From Proteles cristata cristata (lineage: Eukaryota > Chordata > Mammalia > Carnivora > Hyaenidae), in assembly GCA_017311185.1 (NCBI GenBank), contig JAESUZ010003505.1, forward strand, positions 2,604,001 to 2,668,000: a stretch of 64,000 bases of DNA, written 5' to 3'. Positions 55,291-64,000 of this stretch are shown here, piece after piece (the first letter of the stretch is position 1; every line of letters starts with the position of its first letter). The notes below the pieces were generated by a model that was given only the letters and a program-made list of their open reading frames with translations, did no database searches and was not told where the DNA came from. The position numbers and the translations under genes were made by a program.

Positions 55291-55401
55291 CCTGGGTCCC
55301 GTGCACTTACTGGAATGGAGTTATGTAAGAATTAGATAATTCTTTCCTCTGTTGGCAGTTGGTTAAACCATATGTACTTGAAAGTAATAGCATGTAGTTT
55401 A

Positions 55402-55561
55402 CGGGGCGCCTGGGTAGCTCAGTCAGGTAAGCATCCTGCTCAGGTCATGGTCTCACAGTTGGTGAGGTTGAGCCCTGCATCAGGCTCTGTACTGACAGCA
55501 AGGACCCTGCTAGGGATCCTCTCTCTCAACTTTCTCTTTCTCTCTCTCTGCTCCTCCTCTG

Positions 55562-55602
<41 letters not shown>

Positions 55603-55621
55603 AAAATAAACACTTAAAAAA
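55402..55621 (+). mobile_element. CAN-SINE, sense, with (CT)n expansion
   Basis: 'cggggcgcctgggtagctca', a short deletion before 'gctcaggtcatggtctcaca' and a TC-rich body expanded to long CT runs (55560-55602), then 'caaaataaacacttaaaa'. Confidence 0.94.
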
Positions 55622-56034
55622 CATGTTCTTAAAAAAAGTGTCCTATAAACTTTTTGCTTGGCTCCGTTCTGTGTGAGTTCCGTAGTCTGCTGCTACCACA
55701 GAATCTCCTTATAGTCCTTGCCCCGGGGACGCCAGGGAGGGGCTGGGGATAGTTTCTCCCTGTGCTGCTGGCAAGGCTGGTGTTGTCAGTCAGACTCTTC
55801 CCTCCTTATGGAGCCTGATTACTTTTACTTTTTTTTTTTTAATTTCTCAACTCAGATTTTCAGATGATATGCTAATGTTATTTGTGAATTTCTGGTTCTC
55901 TTTTGTTCTTTGTTCATCAGTTGTAGTCCTGGGTGCTCTGCCATGGCCTGTTTTTCCCAGTGAATGAAGCAAGGCCTTGGCCAGGAACGACACACAGGAA
56001 GGCTGGGCACAATTTCTCTCTTTTCCTCTAACTT
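55622..56034. other. Unique sequence
   Basis: No feature recognised. Confidence 0.35.
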
Positions 56035-56735
56035 CTTATTTTGAAATCATTTCATACTTCCTAAACAGTTGCAAAAAGGGTACAAAGAATCCCGGTTTAC
56101 CCTCCATCCACATTCCTCAAACGTTAACAGTGTTCGCTTTATCATTCTCTCTCTCCTCCCCCTTTCCTCCCTGCTGTCCCCACTCCCTTAGACGTATTAA
56201 TTTTTGCTCTGAACCATTTGACAGTAAGTTGTAGACGTGATGCCCTTCATCCCCACACACCTCAGTTTCCATGTCCTAAAAACAAGGACGTACTCTTGGA
56301 CAGAGTACGATGATCCATTTCATGTGCTTTATTCAAATTGTGCTAAATTTTTAGCCCAACTCACTGTTCTTTATAGGACCGCTCCCGTCCACTCTACACC
56401 CCCCCCCATCTACTCTACACCCCCCCTTTCCCCCCCGTCCACTCTACAATTCAGGCTCACCTGCTTTACTTAGTTCTAAAGTCTCTTTATTCTCCATTCT
56501 TCTGGGAGAGTTTCTCAGTATCTGTCTCTCCTGAACTTAACATTTTGGAAGAATATAGGTCATTTGCCTGGTATAACGAATGTCCCTCAATTTGTGTTTG
56601 TCCATTATTTAATCATTAGGTTCAGATTATGCGTTTTTGCTAGAAATACTCCCGCAGTGACCTCGTGGCCTTCTCAGTGCACCGCGTCAGAGGACACGTG
56701 ATGTCTGTCCATTGTTGCTGGTGAGGTCGCCTGTG
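56035..56735 (-). repeat. Old L1 LINE 3' UTR (L1M type), antisense
   Basis: 'ttattttgaaatcatttcat', 'aaacagttgcaaaaagggta', 'tctgaaccatttgacagtaagttgtagacgtgatgc', 'aaacaaggacgtactcttgg' and 'aatgtccctcaatttgtgtt' follow the antisense L1M 3' UTR, the same region as at 26880-28570. A C-rich tandem repeat interrupts it at 56383-56449. Confidence 0.82.
56383..56449. repeat. C-rich minisatellite, about three units
   Basis: The core 'CACTCTACA' or 'CTACTCTACA' is repeated three times, separated by C6-C9 runs. It sits in the L1 3' UTR where the consensus has no such repeat. Confidence 0.85.
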
Positions 56736-57307
56736 GTCTCTCGTGTTAGAGGCGTGTGCCAGGTCCTGACCTTGTGCTTGCTCTCCTGGATGACTTGGTG
56801 GGATGGGGAGGATTTCCATGCCTCTCAGTGGTTGAAAAGGTTTTTTTCTTTCTTCCCAGGTATCTAAATTTCCCTCTCGCTTTTTTAAAACTCAACCACG
56901 CACTTTCCAAAGAGTGACTCTCTCTCTCTCTTTTTTTTTTTTTAACCTTATTTTCCGCCAAATGGTTGTCTTTCTAAGGCTTCCTCCTCATGTCCAGGAC
57001 ACACTTGTAAGGTTGTCCCTTTGACCCCTCCGTTTCAGGTGAGCTTTCTGTCTGAGGCAGGGACTTCCAACCAGTCTGTAAGACCACAGCTACCGCTCCC
57101 TTCTTTCTTCCACTCCATCTTCCCCAGAACCCCCTTGTTTCTGTGACCCCCCATGGTGGGGACTTGCGGTATAGTCAGTTCTGCTGTACTGCAGCATACA
57201 CGTTCCTAACAAGTCACCATCATGCTGAGCAAAATTGCACGATGAAAACCACAGCACTTGTGGGGAAGATGGGGTCGGGAGCCTGTGTTTGGTCACGAGA
57301 GCCGCCA
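56736..57307. other. Unique or strongly diverged sequence
   Basis: May continue the L1 3' UTR weakly. A (CT)n/T-run lies at 56926-56943. No gene recognised. Confidence 0.35.
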
Positions 57308-57684
57308 TCACAAAGTACCATAGGCTAGATGACTTGGACAGCAGAGATTATGTTCTCACCTTTTTGGAGGCTGGAAGTCAGAGATCAAGGCATCATCGGA
57401 AAGGGTGGTTTCTCCTGACGTGTGTCTCTTGGCTTGTAGATGGCCTCCTTCGCCCTGTGTCCTCATGTGGTCTTCCCGCTGTGAGTCCCTGTCCTAACGT
57501 CCTCTTCTGATAATGACACCAGTTGTGTTGGGTTAGGTCCCACCTGGATGACTTCATTTTACGTCCGTTACCCTTTCAAAGGCCCTATTTCCAATCACAG
57601 TCATATTCTGAGGTACTGGGGGTTAGGACTTAAACGTACACATTTGAGGCAGAGGGGACACACAGTTCAGCCTGTAACGGGGCA
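57308..57684 (-). mobile_element. MLT1-type (MaLR) solitary LTR, antisense
   Basis: Reversed MLT1 layout: 'catcacaaagtaccataggc', 'ggaggctggaagtcagagat', 'tcttggcttgtagatggcct', 'gccctgtgtcctcatgtggt', 'ctgaggtactgggggttagg' and 'gacacacagttcagcctgta'. It is less diverged than the copy at 44930. Confidence 0.9.
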
Positions 57685-57709
57685 CAATACTCAAAAAATG
57701 TCAATGGCA

Positions 57710-58424
57710 CAGTCAGAGTGGCTAAAATGAGCAAATCAGAGAACTCTAGATGCTGGCAAGGATGTGGAGAAACGGGCACCCTCCTACACTGTTGGTGGGA
57801 ATGTAAACTGGTACAGCCCCTCTGGAAAACAGTGTGGAGGTTCCTCAGGAAACTAACAATAGAACTCCCCTGTGACCCAGCAATAGCACTGCTAGGAATT
57901 TACCCAAGGGATACAGAAATGCTGAGGCATAGGAGCCCATGTACCCCAATGTTCATAGCAGCACTCTCCACAATAGCTAAAACATGGAAAGAGCCTAAGT
58001 GTCCATCAACAGACGAATGGATCAAGAAGATGTGGTTTATCTATACCATGGAATACTACATGGCAATGAGAAGAAATGAAATCTGGCCATGTGTAGCAAC
58101 ATGGATGGACCTTGAGGGTGTTATGCTGAGCGAAATAAGTCAGGCAGAGAAGGACAAATATCATATGTTTGCACGTATAGGAGGATTAGGAGGAACTTAA
58201 CTGAGGACCATGGGGGAGAAGAAGGAGGGAAATGGTGGGGGAAAGGGAGAGAGGCAAACCATGAGAGACTCTTGAATGCTGAGAAACAAACTGAGGACTG
58301 ATGGATGTGGGGGGAGGGGGGAGATGGGCATGGAGGAGGGCACTTGTGGGGATGAGCACTGGGTGTTATATGGAAACCAATTTGACAATAAACTATTTGT
58401 AAAAAAAATATTAAAAAAAAAAAC
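57710..58424 (+). mobile_element. Young L1 insertion, 5' truncated to 0.7 kb
   Basis: TGTCAATGGCA at 57699-57709 recurs at 58425-58435, preceded both times by an A-rich run. The body holds the last part of ORF2, the 3' UTR with a polypurine G-rich stretch (58300-58340), AATAAA at 58387 and an A-rich tail. It lies a few bases beyond the MLT1 LTR. Confidence 0.95.
57718..58200 (+). pseudogene. L1 ORF2p C-terminal fragment, frame intact
   Basis: 160 codons open to the natural stop. The product starts in the conserved zone [19 protein letters not shown], followed by [18 protein letters not shown] and LLGIYP, and ends in a DPAIALLG...KMWFIYTMEYYMAMRRNEIW...WMDLEGVMLSE pattern, i.e. the cysteine-rich C-terminal region of the L1 reverse transcriptase protein. 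The endonuclease and RT domains are missing because of 5' truncation, so it cannot retrotranspose. No stop or frameshift in 160 codons shows a recent insertion. Confidence 0.95.
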
Positions 58425-58435
58425 TGTCAATGGCA

Positions 58436-59280
58436 TGTTTAAAGAAAAGATAGGAACCTAATAAAAACTGTAGCACCATGCTAAGTCATTAGAAATATGT
58501 GTAAATACTCTAGTAAATATGGCGCTTTAGAGAAAGACCTGGCGTTCAGTTGTGGGAGTGGCTGTGGGAGGACTGTGGCCCATGAGTGACATCATCAGAA
58601 GGAAAGCTGTGACCACCGACCTGGATGGCTGTGGCCCTGAACGCCTATGGGGCAGCTGGGCAGCTGGTCGACTTCGAGGGGTGCGGGTGCATTTCGTAGC
58701 CTCCCCGCGCGGCTCTGCGTTCACCTGCTGTTCCCTCTGGGTGAAGGTGGCTGCGAGCACACGGAATCGTTCTGGTCCCACTGCCCCTAATAGACCCGTC
58801 ACATTAGAACCCCAGGTTGTGCATTTTCAAAAAAGCGTTACAGCAAAACTGACAGCGACTCACTGGGCTATGGTGTTTATTTATTTATTTATTTTACATG
58901 CAGATAATTTGAAATTACTCTAGCCTTCTGGTATCCCAAAGGCTCGGGGCATGTAGTTTTATTCGTTCATGCTTTTTAAAGTTGTCTTTTTCATTTGGAC
59001 GATTGTTGGGAGATTTGGTGTGATACAGCTGTCCTTACTGCTGCCACTCAGGGCCTTCCGTCCAGAATTCCTCTTTGGGGAATACTTCAGTCACAATAAG
59101 TTAATCTTGTCAACTAATGTACTATATAGTGAAATTTTATTATAACACTTTCCTTTCCTCTCTTTCCATATGCCTTCTGTGACCTATTTGGTCAGGGTTG
59201 GGGTTCTTTTTAAATTTTCCCTAAAGTTTCATTGTTCCAATAAGATTTTCAAATCTTTAGCTTCATTGGCCTGAGTAATT
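58436..59280. other. Unique sequence, no gene recognised
   Basis: A GC-rich patch at 58540-58800 has a 123-codon plus frame (58552-58923) with no recognised domain. A (TTTA)n tract lies at 58876-58893. Confidence 0.4.
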
Positions 59281-59495
59281 TTTAAAGATTTTTTTTTTGA
59301 GAGAGAGAGAGAAGAGAGCGAGCGTGCATGGGAGGACCAGAGAGAGAGGGAGAGAGAGAAAGAATCTCAAGCAGGCCTCACACTGTCAACTGGAGCCTGA
59401 TATGGGGCTCAAACTCATGAACCGTGAGATCATGACCTGAACAAAGATCAAGAGTTAGATAGCTGCCTGACTGACTGAGCCACTCAGACACCCCT
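59281..59495 (-). mobile_element. CAN-SINE, antisense
   Basis: Tail, GA body, 'ggggctcaaactcatgaacc' and 'gagccactcagacacccc'. CCTGAGTAATT (59270-59280) recurs at 59498-59508. Confidence 0.94.
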
Positions 59496-59840
59496 CTCCT
59501 GAGTAATTGCTAAGCAGGGATTGGAATGAAATCAGGCGGTCTTCACCTTGCACGACCGTAATGTGCACACATACATTTCATGGTTTACTTAAGTAATAGC
59601 ACTTCCATGACAACATGGTTCACATTTCAGCCACCCCAGTCTGTCCGCTGTGCCTGCATCCAGTGTCGACTCTGCTTAGTCCACAGATCATTGCCTAACC
59701 AACAAGTGTGCACCATGATCAGTGACAAAAGCACTGTACCTTTTTTTTGCTCGCAGTGACCAGTCACTTTGTGTCTGTTACTCCATTCACATACACACAA
59801 CAAAATGTGTAGTTGTAGTGACAAACCCAGATGCCATTTA
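59496..59840. other. Unique sequence
   Basis: No feature recognised apart from a T8 run. Confidence 0.35.
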
Positions 59841-60051
59841 AACATTTTTTTTTTAACATTTATTTTTGAGAGAGAGACAGAGTGTGAATGGGAGAGGGGG
59901 AGAGAGAGAGAGGGAGACACAGAATCCCAAGCAGGCTCCAGGCCCTGAGCTGTCAGCACAGAGCCTGATGCGGGGCTCAGACCCATGAACCGTGAGATCA
60001 TGACCTGAGCCGAAGTTGGACGCTTCACTGACTGAGCCACCCAAGCGCCCC
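59841..60051 (-). mobile_element. CAN-SINE, antisense
   Basis: Tail, GA body, 'gatgcggggctcagacccat' and 'gagccacccaagcgcccc'. ACCCAGATGCCATTTA (59825-59840) and GCCCACATGTCATTTTA (60053-60069) are probably the worn target-site duplication. Confidence 0.94.
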
Positions 60052-60399
60052 AGCCCACATGTCATTTTATAAGGATGAATACTTGAAAGGGGGAACTAGC
60101 AACGAAACTGAAAGTGCAGCAAATAAATGAAAAGTGGTAATGTTAGAAGTGAAATTGGAAGTATCAGAAGATTTGAGAATATTGACACAGAGCCAAGAAG
60201 GGATGAGCTCTGGGCCTGCATGAGGCCATGGATAAACTGTGCTTGGGTAAGTGGGTAAGTCCTTAGTCTGTGACAACCAGGTAATGTCACTTCAACATCT
60301 TTTAGTTTAAACTGTACTAAGAACAGGAAGTTGGTTATGGTTAAAATGGAATGTTTACTTCTCTTTTGGTTTGAAGACTGTCATAAAAAAAATCCCAAT
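60052..60399. other. Unique sequence before the Tigger element
   Basis: Nothing recognised; the 5' end of the Tigger element may reach into it. Confidence 0.35.
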
Positions 60400-61040
60400 C
60401 AGTTTAACTCTCATCCAGGCCAAAGTATTGAACTTAGTTGCCACAGTGAAAGAATTACGTGGATACTAAAGCAGAAACATGGTCTGTAAGTACTGGTTTC
60501 ATCATTCGGAAGGCAGTGTGGATTGAGTAGCGTTAGACCATCAGGTGAAGCTCTAGCTGATTCCAGAGATTAGGGAAGGCCACTGAAGATCATCACCATC
60601 GACTCCCTCGTGTTGATGGGACACGTTGGAAGGCAACCCCTTCAGGGACTTGTGCCACAAAAGATATAAGATCTGGACGTGGCTGTACTTTCTCACTAGA
60701 AGGCAACACAAATGAAAGCCGGTGCTTATCTACCAGTCTGAGAATCACCGAGCACTAAAAAAAACACCAAGAAGCACCTGTCACTTGGCAGGCGAGTAAA
60801 AGATCCTGGGTTACAATATCATTGTTTTAAAACCTGCCACCATTGTGCTCTTGTCCAGAGGTAGGCAAAAGAATCTAATTTTTGAAGCATGATTGCTACT
60901 GTGAGATAACGTTCCAGGTCACCCTGCTTCTCTTGGGGACTTGAATGAATGGGAAAACTTGGTTTTTAGTAGTAAACACACCTTCATTAATGGAGGCAAT
61001 GAACCCAGGAGTTATTTCAGCTTTTAAAGCCTGGTTTATT

Positions 61041-61124
61041 CCCTCCCTTCCTTCCTTCCTTCCTTGCTTCCTTCCTTCCTTCCTTCCTCCCTCCCTCCCT
61101 CCCTCCCTCCCTTCCTTCCTTCCT
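61041..61124. repeat. (CTTC)n/(CCCT)n microsatellite
   Basis: Compound tetranucleotide repeat of about 84 bp lying inside the Tigger remnant. Confidence 0.97.
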
Positions 61125-61610
61125 GTAATACCTAGGACCTTAAGTAGACTTTCAGACAGGCTATTAATGCTACAGCTGGAGATCATGCGTTTTCTGTAGC
61201 TGAATTTTGGAAGAAATAGGACATACAGCATGCATTAGAAAACGTCCAAGCATCACAGCTGCAAGTAACCGTTACCTATATGTGCAGAATGGCAAGAACA
61301 TTTACCACAGTCTGCACACAACTTTGCAGGATTGGAGCTGAACATAAACAGAGTCACAGAAGAAAGATGTGACCAGGCAGATGTTGACTTTGCCACCACT
61401 GGAGAGACTGGAGATACAGAGCTCTAGGAATCTGGTGAAGGCAAGGTTTTTGGCACGAAGGAGGCAAGTGACGGACCGAAAGGGTGAAAATGCCTCAGAG
61501 GAAGTGGTGCCACCAAATATCTTCACATTAAAGGAGATCTTGGAGATAACTCATGAAAGCACAAAGAGGAAAATGTTGGCAGCCAATCCAAACTTAGAAA
61601 GAGTGTGGCA

Positions 61611-61819
61611 CGGGGCGCCTGGGAAGCTCAGTCTGTTAAGCCTCCAACTTCGGCTCAGGTTACGGTCTCACAGTTCGTGGGTTTGAGCCCTGTGTCTGGC
61701 TCTGTGCTGACAGCTCAGAGCCTGGGGCCTGCTTTGGATTCTGTGCCTCCCCCTCTCTCTCTGCCCCTCCCCTACTTGCACTCTCTCTCTCAAAAATAAA
61801 TAAACATTAAAAAAAAATT
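61611..61819 (+). mobile_element. CAN-SINE, sense, in Tigger remnant
   Basis: 'cggggcgcctgggaagctca', 'ggctcaggttacggtctcac', TC body and tail 'aaaaataaataaacattaaa'. AAAGAGTGTGGCA (61598-61610) and AAAGAGTGTGACA (about 61822-61834) are the target-site duplication. Confidence 0.95.
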
Positions 61820-61930
61820 AAAAAGAGTGTGACAGTTTGCCAAGGTATGGGAAAGGTTCTCCGTGTCTTAAGTCCTACAACCTAAGGAAGGCAAGCCTTG
61901 TTCAGACTACTCCTGAGGAGCTTTTAAGAG

Positions 61931-62661
61931 AGAAGTAACGCTTTAATTCCCAGTTTCTAATGTTTTAAATGAAGCATGCTTGGTAAACATTCGTTTTACT
62001 ATTTTGTTCACCTCTCTCTACATTAATAGAGAGCCTTTACTATTCTGAATAAAAATTTCGAAGGTCTTGGAACAATTGTAGCTTTTTCCCATTGATTTCC
62101 CAAAGATCACCCCACACGATTGTGGTGGGCACCTTCATTTTTATGGCGCGGCACCCGCAGGGAGTGTGGGGACTCAAGATAGAAGTCCTTTGCCTTCCAT
62201 GCCTTCAGCAGCCATAGTCAGCTGTTTCATTGTATGTACTTAGCTATTAACATGCTACCCGTTACTGCCGCTTATCTGACATTGCCTCACCTTCCCTGTC
62301 CTTGTGGTGATGTGTTGAGTCGGCAAAGCCATTTTCTGGGAGACTTTGAGGTTGTCTGACTTGTGAGAAAGTACTCTACTCCTGCATCAACTCTCCCTCT
62401 CACTGCCCATCTCTCTGCCCCACAAGGGCCCCTCCCTACCTTCCCCAGTAGCATTGCTGCCTTTTCCTGGGGTAGTTGATGTTTTCAGTAGTTATCTTCT
62501 ACAGAATGTGCTTGGAGTTTCATCCACAGTCTCAAGGTCTCATCAAGGCCTTTGCCTTTTCAAATGTATTCATCTTTCATTTGTGCTCTGTGAGGCCTCG
62601 TTATTTCCAGTGTTTAATTTGTGTTCTTCTCTAGAACATCTTGGTGAGATGGGATGACTTC
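61931..62661. other. Unique sequence, perhaps Tigger 3' part at its start
   Basis: The stretch to about 62190 could be the non-coding 3' end of the Tigger element. The rest shows nothing recognisable. Confidence 0.35.
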
Positions 62662-62766
62662 AGGGAAGGGCGGCCATCTTACCTGAGTGACTACTTAGGG
62701 AAGGGCGGCCATCTTACCTGAGTGACTACTTCAGAGAAGGTCGGCCATCTTACCTGCATGACTGGT
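62662..62766. repeat. Three 35-bp tandem units with YY1-like motifs
   Basis: Units at 62662-62696, 62697-62731 and about 62733-62766. The first two are identical. Each has GGCCATCTTACCTG, whose complement reads AAGATGGCC, a good match to the YY1 core AAGATGGC. Two units have GGGCGGCCATCTT and the third GGTCGGCCATCTT. It may be regulatory, but this is inferred from the motif only. Confidence 0.85.
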
Positions 62767-64000
62767 ACTGAAAAGCCTCTGACAGCTAGTGATGTGCATG
62801 AGGCACAGGAAAGGATGGGGTGAAGCTATGGGAAGGTTTCCTTGGTGAGCTGCAGGGATGGATGCTCTGGATGGTAAGAAAAGTGGTAGGGGTGAAAAGT
62901 GAAGCAGCCAGACCCCTGTGCCTAGCCCCAGAGAGGTTAGAACATGAGCATCTTGGAAAATGTGCCTGCGAGAGGAGCCCTCACTCTCTCTCTGTCCACA
63001 CCCACGCTCCTGCTTGGCCTGGGCTGCCGCTGGGAAATGTGTTCCCTCACCTCCGGAAGAAAGGCCCAGCATCCACCGCTGAGAGGGTAATGAGAACAGA
63101 ATGACGGTGGAAAGCTTGCCATATGGTGGGGAAGACCAGAGACCTTTGTATCAGTAAGCCGTGAGGGTGAGACTTCCGCCATCTGGTCTGGGGGCCTAAC
63201 TGAGTCAGCACCCTGGGCGCTGACCGGCTGGCTCACAGACGAGCTCTTGGAGCCCAACTCCGGTGTAAGCAAGGATGGGTATTAGATGTTTTCAACTTTG
63301 GGAAGAGATGTTGGGTACTTTCGAGGTCATCATGCAAAAGCGATTAGTGACCTGGCTATTGGGTGCCTTATAATTTTACAACATAGTTATACATAGAATT
63401 GAATCATAAAGTACAGTGGGAGGATTAGAGGGAGCAGTTTACGTTAATGTTGCAGGTTGTATTAATTTTAGATAAAATGAAACGAGTGTTCCTCTGGACA
63501 ATTGAGCCCAGTTACTGAATTGCTCTATTCAGTTGGGACTGACTCAATTTAACCAAATGGTACTTTTAGAGTTTTTGAGAGTAATGAGAAAATGGAATAG
63601 AAATTAAAATTCTCTTTCGCAGTTTGGACAAAATAATTTCTGTAAGCAGCAATTAAGAAGGTCCATATAAGAAATTCACTTCCTGCTCTAAATTTCATTT
63701 AGTAAGGTTTCATAATCTTAAACTGCTTTTTCCTTTGCTTGGAAAACGTTAGGACTTAATGCAGGTCACTCACTGTCCACTGCGTTACATGATTTGACTC
63801 TTTTTTAATGGGTCAGGAAGGAGTGGGAATGGAAAGAAGAGACTGGGAATTGGTCTTTAAAAGACAGAGGAGGTTACAGCTAAGTTAGAGACTCCAGCTT
63901 GCTTAAAAATCAGGAGTATTTTGGGAAACTCTGAAGCCAGTCTACACTGTTGGAAGAAAGTTTTACATGGCTTTGGAGCTGGTAGAGAAGTTTGTCCTTT
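62767..64000. other. Unique sequence, no gene recognised
   Basis: GC-rich to about 63260, then AT-rich to the window end. Another YY1-type CCGCCATCT lies at 63177-63185. Overlapping frames of 94-113 codons (62731-63072 minus, 62820-63104 plus, 62937-63272 minus) have no known domain. Confidence 0.4.

Larger units (their letters stand above)
60400..61930 (+). pseudogene. Tigger (TcMar/pogo-type) DNA transposase remnant
   Basis: Translating piecewise in three frames gives the Tigger domain order. GWFHHSEG and SGEALAD (CENP-B-type DNA-binding end) lie at about 60497-60560. A segment matching the ADETGLFWKKMPS block (here VDGTRWKATPS) lies at about 60616-60650. KPVLIYQSENHRALKK (matching KPVLIYHSENPRALK of the DDE domain) lies at about 60715-60760. 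NTPSLMEAMNPGVISAFKA, the block preceding the last acidic residue, lies at about 60975-61030. FRQAINATAGDHAFSVAEFW and IQHALENV lie at 61150-61250, and LKEILEI...MLAANPNLER at 61530-61600. Stops and frameshifts are many. A (CTTC)n run and a SINE interrupt it. It may reach about 62190 at its 3' side. Confidence 0.9.

Noticed and set aside
57710..58424. Active L1
   Set aside because: Only the last 0.7 kb remains; no ORF1, endonuclease or RT, so it cannot be autonomous.
59627..60058. 143-codon minus frame
   Set aside because: Its N-terminal part is the translation of a SINE head (AWVAQSVKRPTSAQVMIS type), repeated at many other SINEs in the window. Not a real protein.
1..64000. CRISPR arrays, prokaryotic operons, phage or plasmid features
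   Set aside because: No regularly spaced repeats, Shine-Dalgarno-led gene sets or phage genes; the sequence is mammalian.
1..64000. Endogenous retrovirus with gag/pol/env
   Set aside because: Only solitary MaLR-type LTRs and one LTR-like repeat were seen. The RT-like text belongs to L1 (and antisense L2), not to a retrovirus.

Overview
This is mammalian, non-coding genomic DNA, almost certainly from a cat-family (feliform) carnivore. The main evidence is about 33 copies of the carnivore tRNA-Lys-derived CAN-SINE family. Their heads read like GGGGCGCCTGGGTGGCTCAG, the form found in felids rather than the dog-type head, and they have TC-rich bodies and AATAAA-type A-rich tails. LINE-1 copies of carnivore type, L2, MIR, MaLR (MLT1) LTRs, hAT/MER5-like elements and a Tigger DNA transposon fill much of the rest. 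There are no Alu or B1/B2 elements and no bacterial features. I could not assign any exon of a known protein-coding gene, so the window is best read as intergenic or intronic.

Layout. 1-8.3 kb: mostly unique DNA with an antisense L1 (3.56-4.35 kb) and three SINEs. 8.3-10.5 kb: a long antisense L2 interrupted by a MER5-like element and two SINEs. 10.5-14.2 kb: unique DNA with a clear CpG island at about 12.33-12.74 kb. 14.2-21.5 kb: L1 fragments in both orientations carrying seven SINEs. 21.5-26.4 kb: unique DNA with a second CpG island at about 22.56-22.83 kb and one SINE. 26.4-29.2 kb: antisense L1 3' regions with four SINEs. 29.2-36.4 kb: mixed unique DNA, one plus-strand L1 and several SINEs. 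36.4-44.1 kb: a nearly continuous LINE block. In it an old plus-strand L1 is interrupted in turn by an LTR-like element, a short SINE, a younger L1 (which itself carries a U6 snRNA fragment) and another SINE, and it lies tail-to-tail with an antisense L1. 44.1-57.7 kb: MaLR LTRs, MIR, L2, SINEs and long unique stretches, including an AT-rich repeat-poor tract at 47.3-49.1 kb. 57.7-58.4 kb: a young 5'-truncated L1 with an intact ORF2 C-terminus and a target-site duplication. 60.4-61.9 kb: a degenerate Tigger transposase gene. 62.66-62.77 kb: a 35-bp tandem triplication carrying YY1-like motifs, followed by unique DNA to the end.

The features do not form a pathway. They record successive insertions: L2/MIR/Tigger/hAT are the oldest layer, old L1 and MaLR follow, then carnivore L1 and CAN-SINEs, the youngest of which still have perfect target-site duplications. 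I found no novel protein system. The observations most worth checking are the two CpG islands, the YY1-like tandem array, the U6 fragment inserted into L1, and the nested L1 block. Repeat family names are from recognition by eye; subfamily names would need RepeatMasker.
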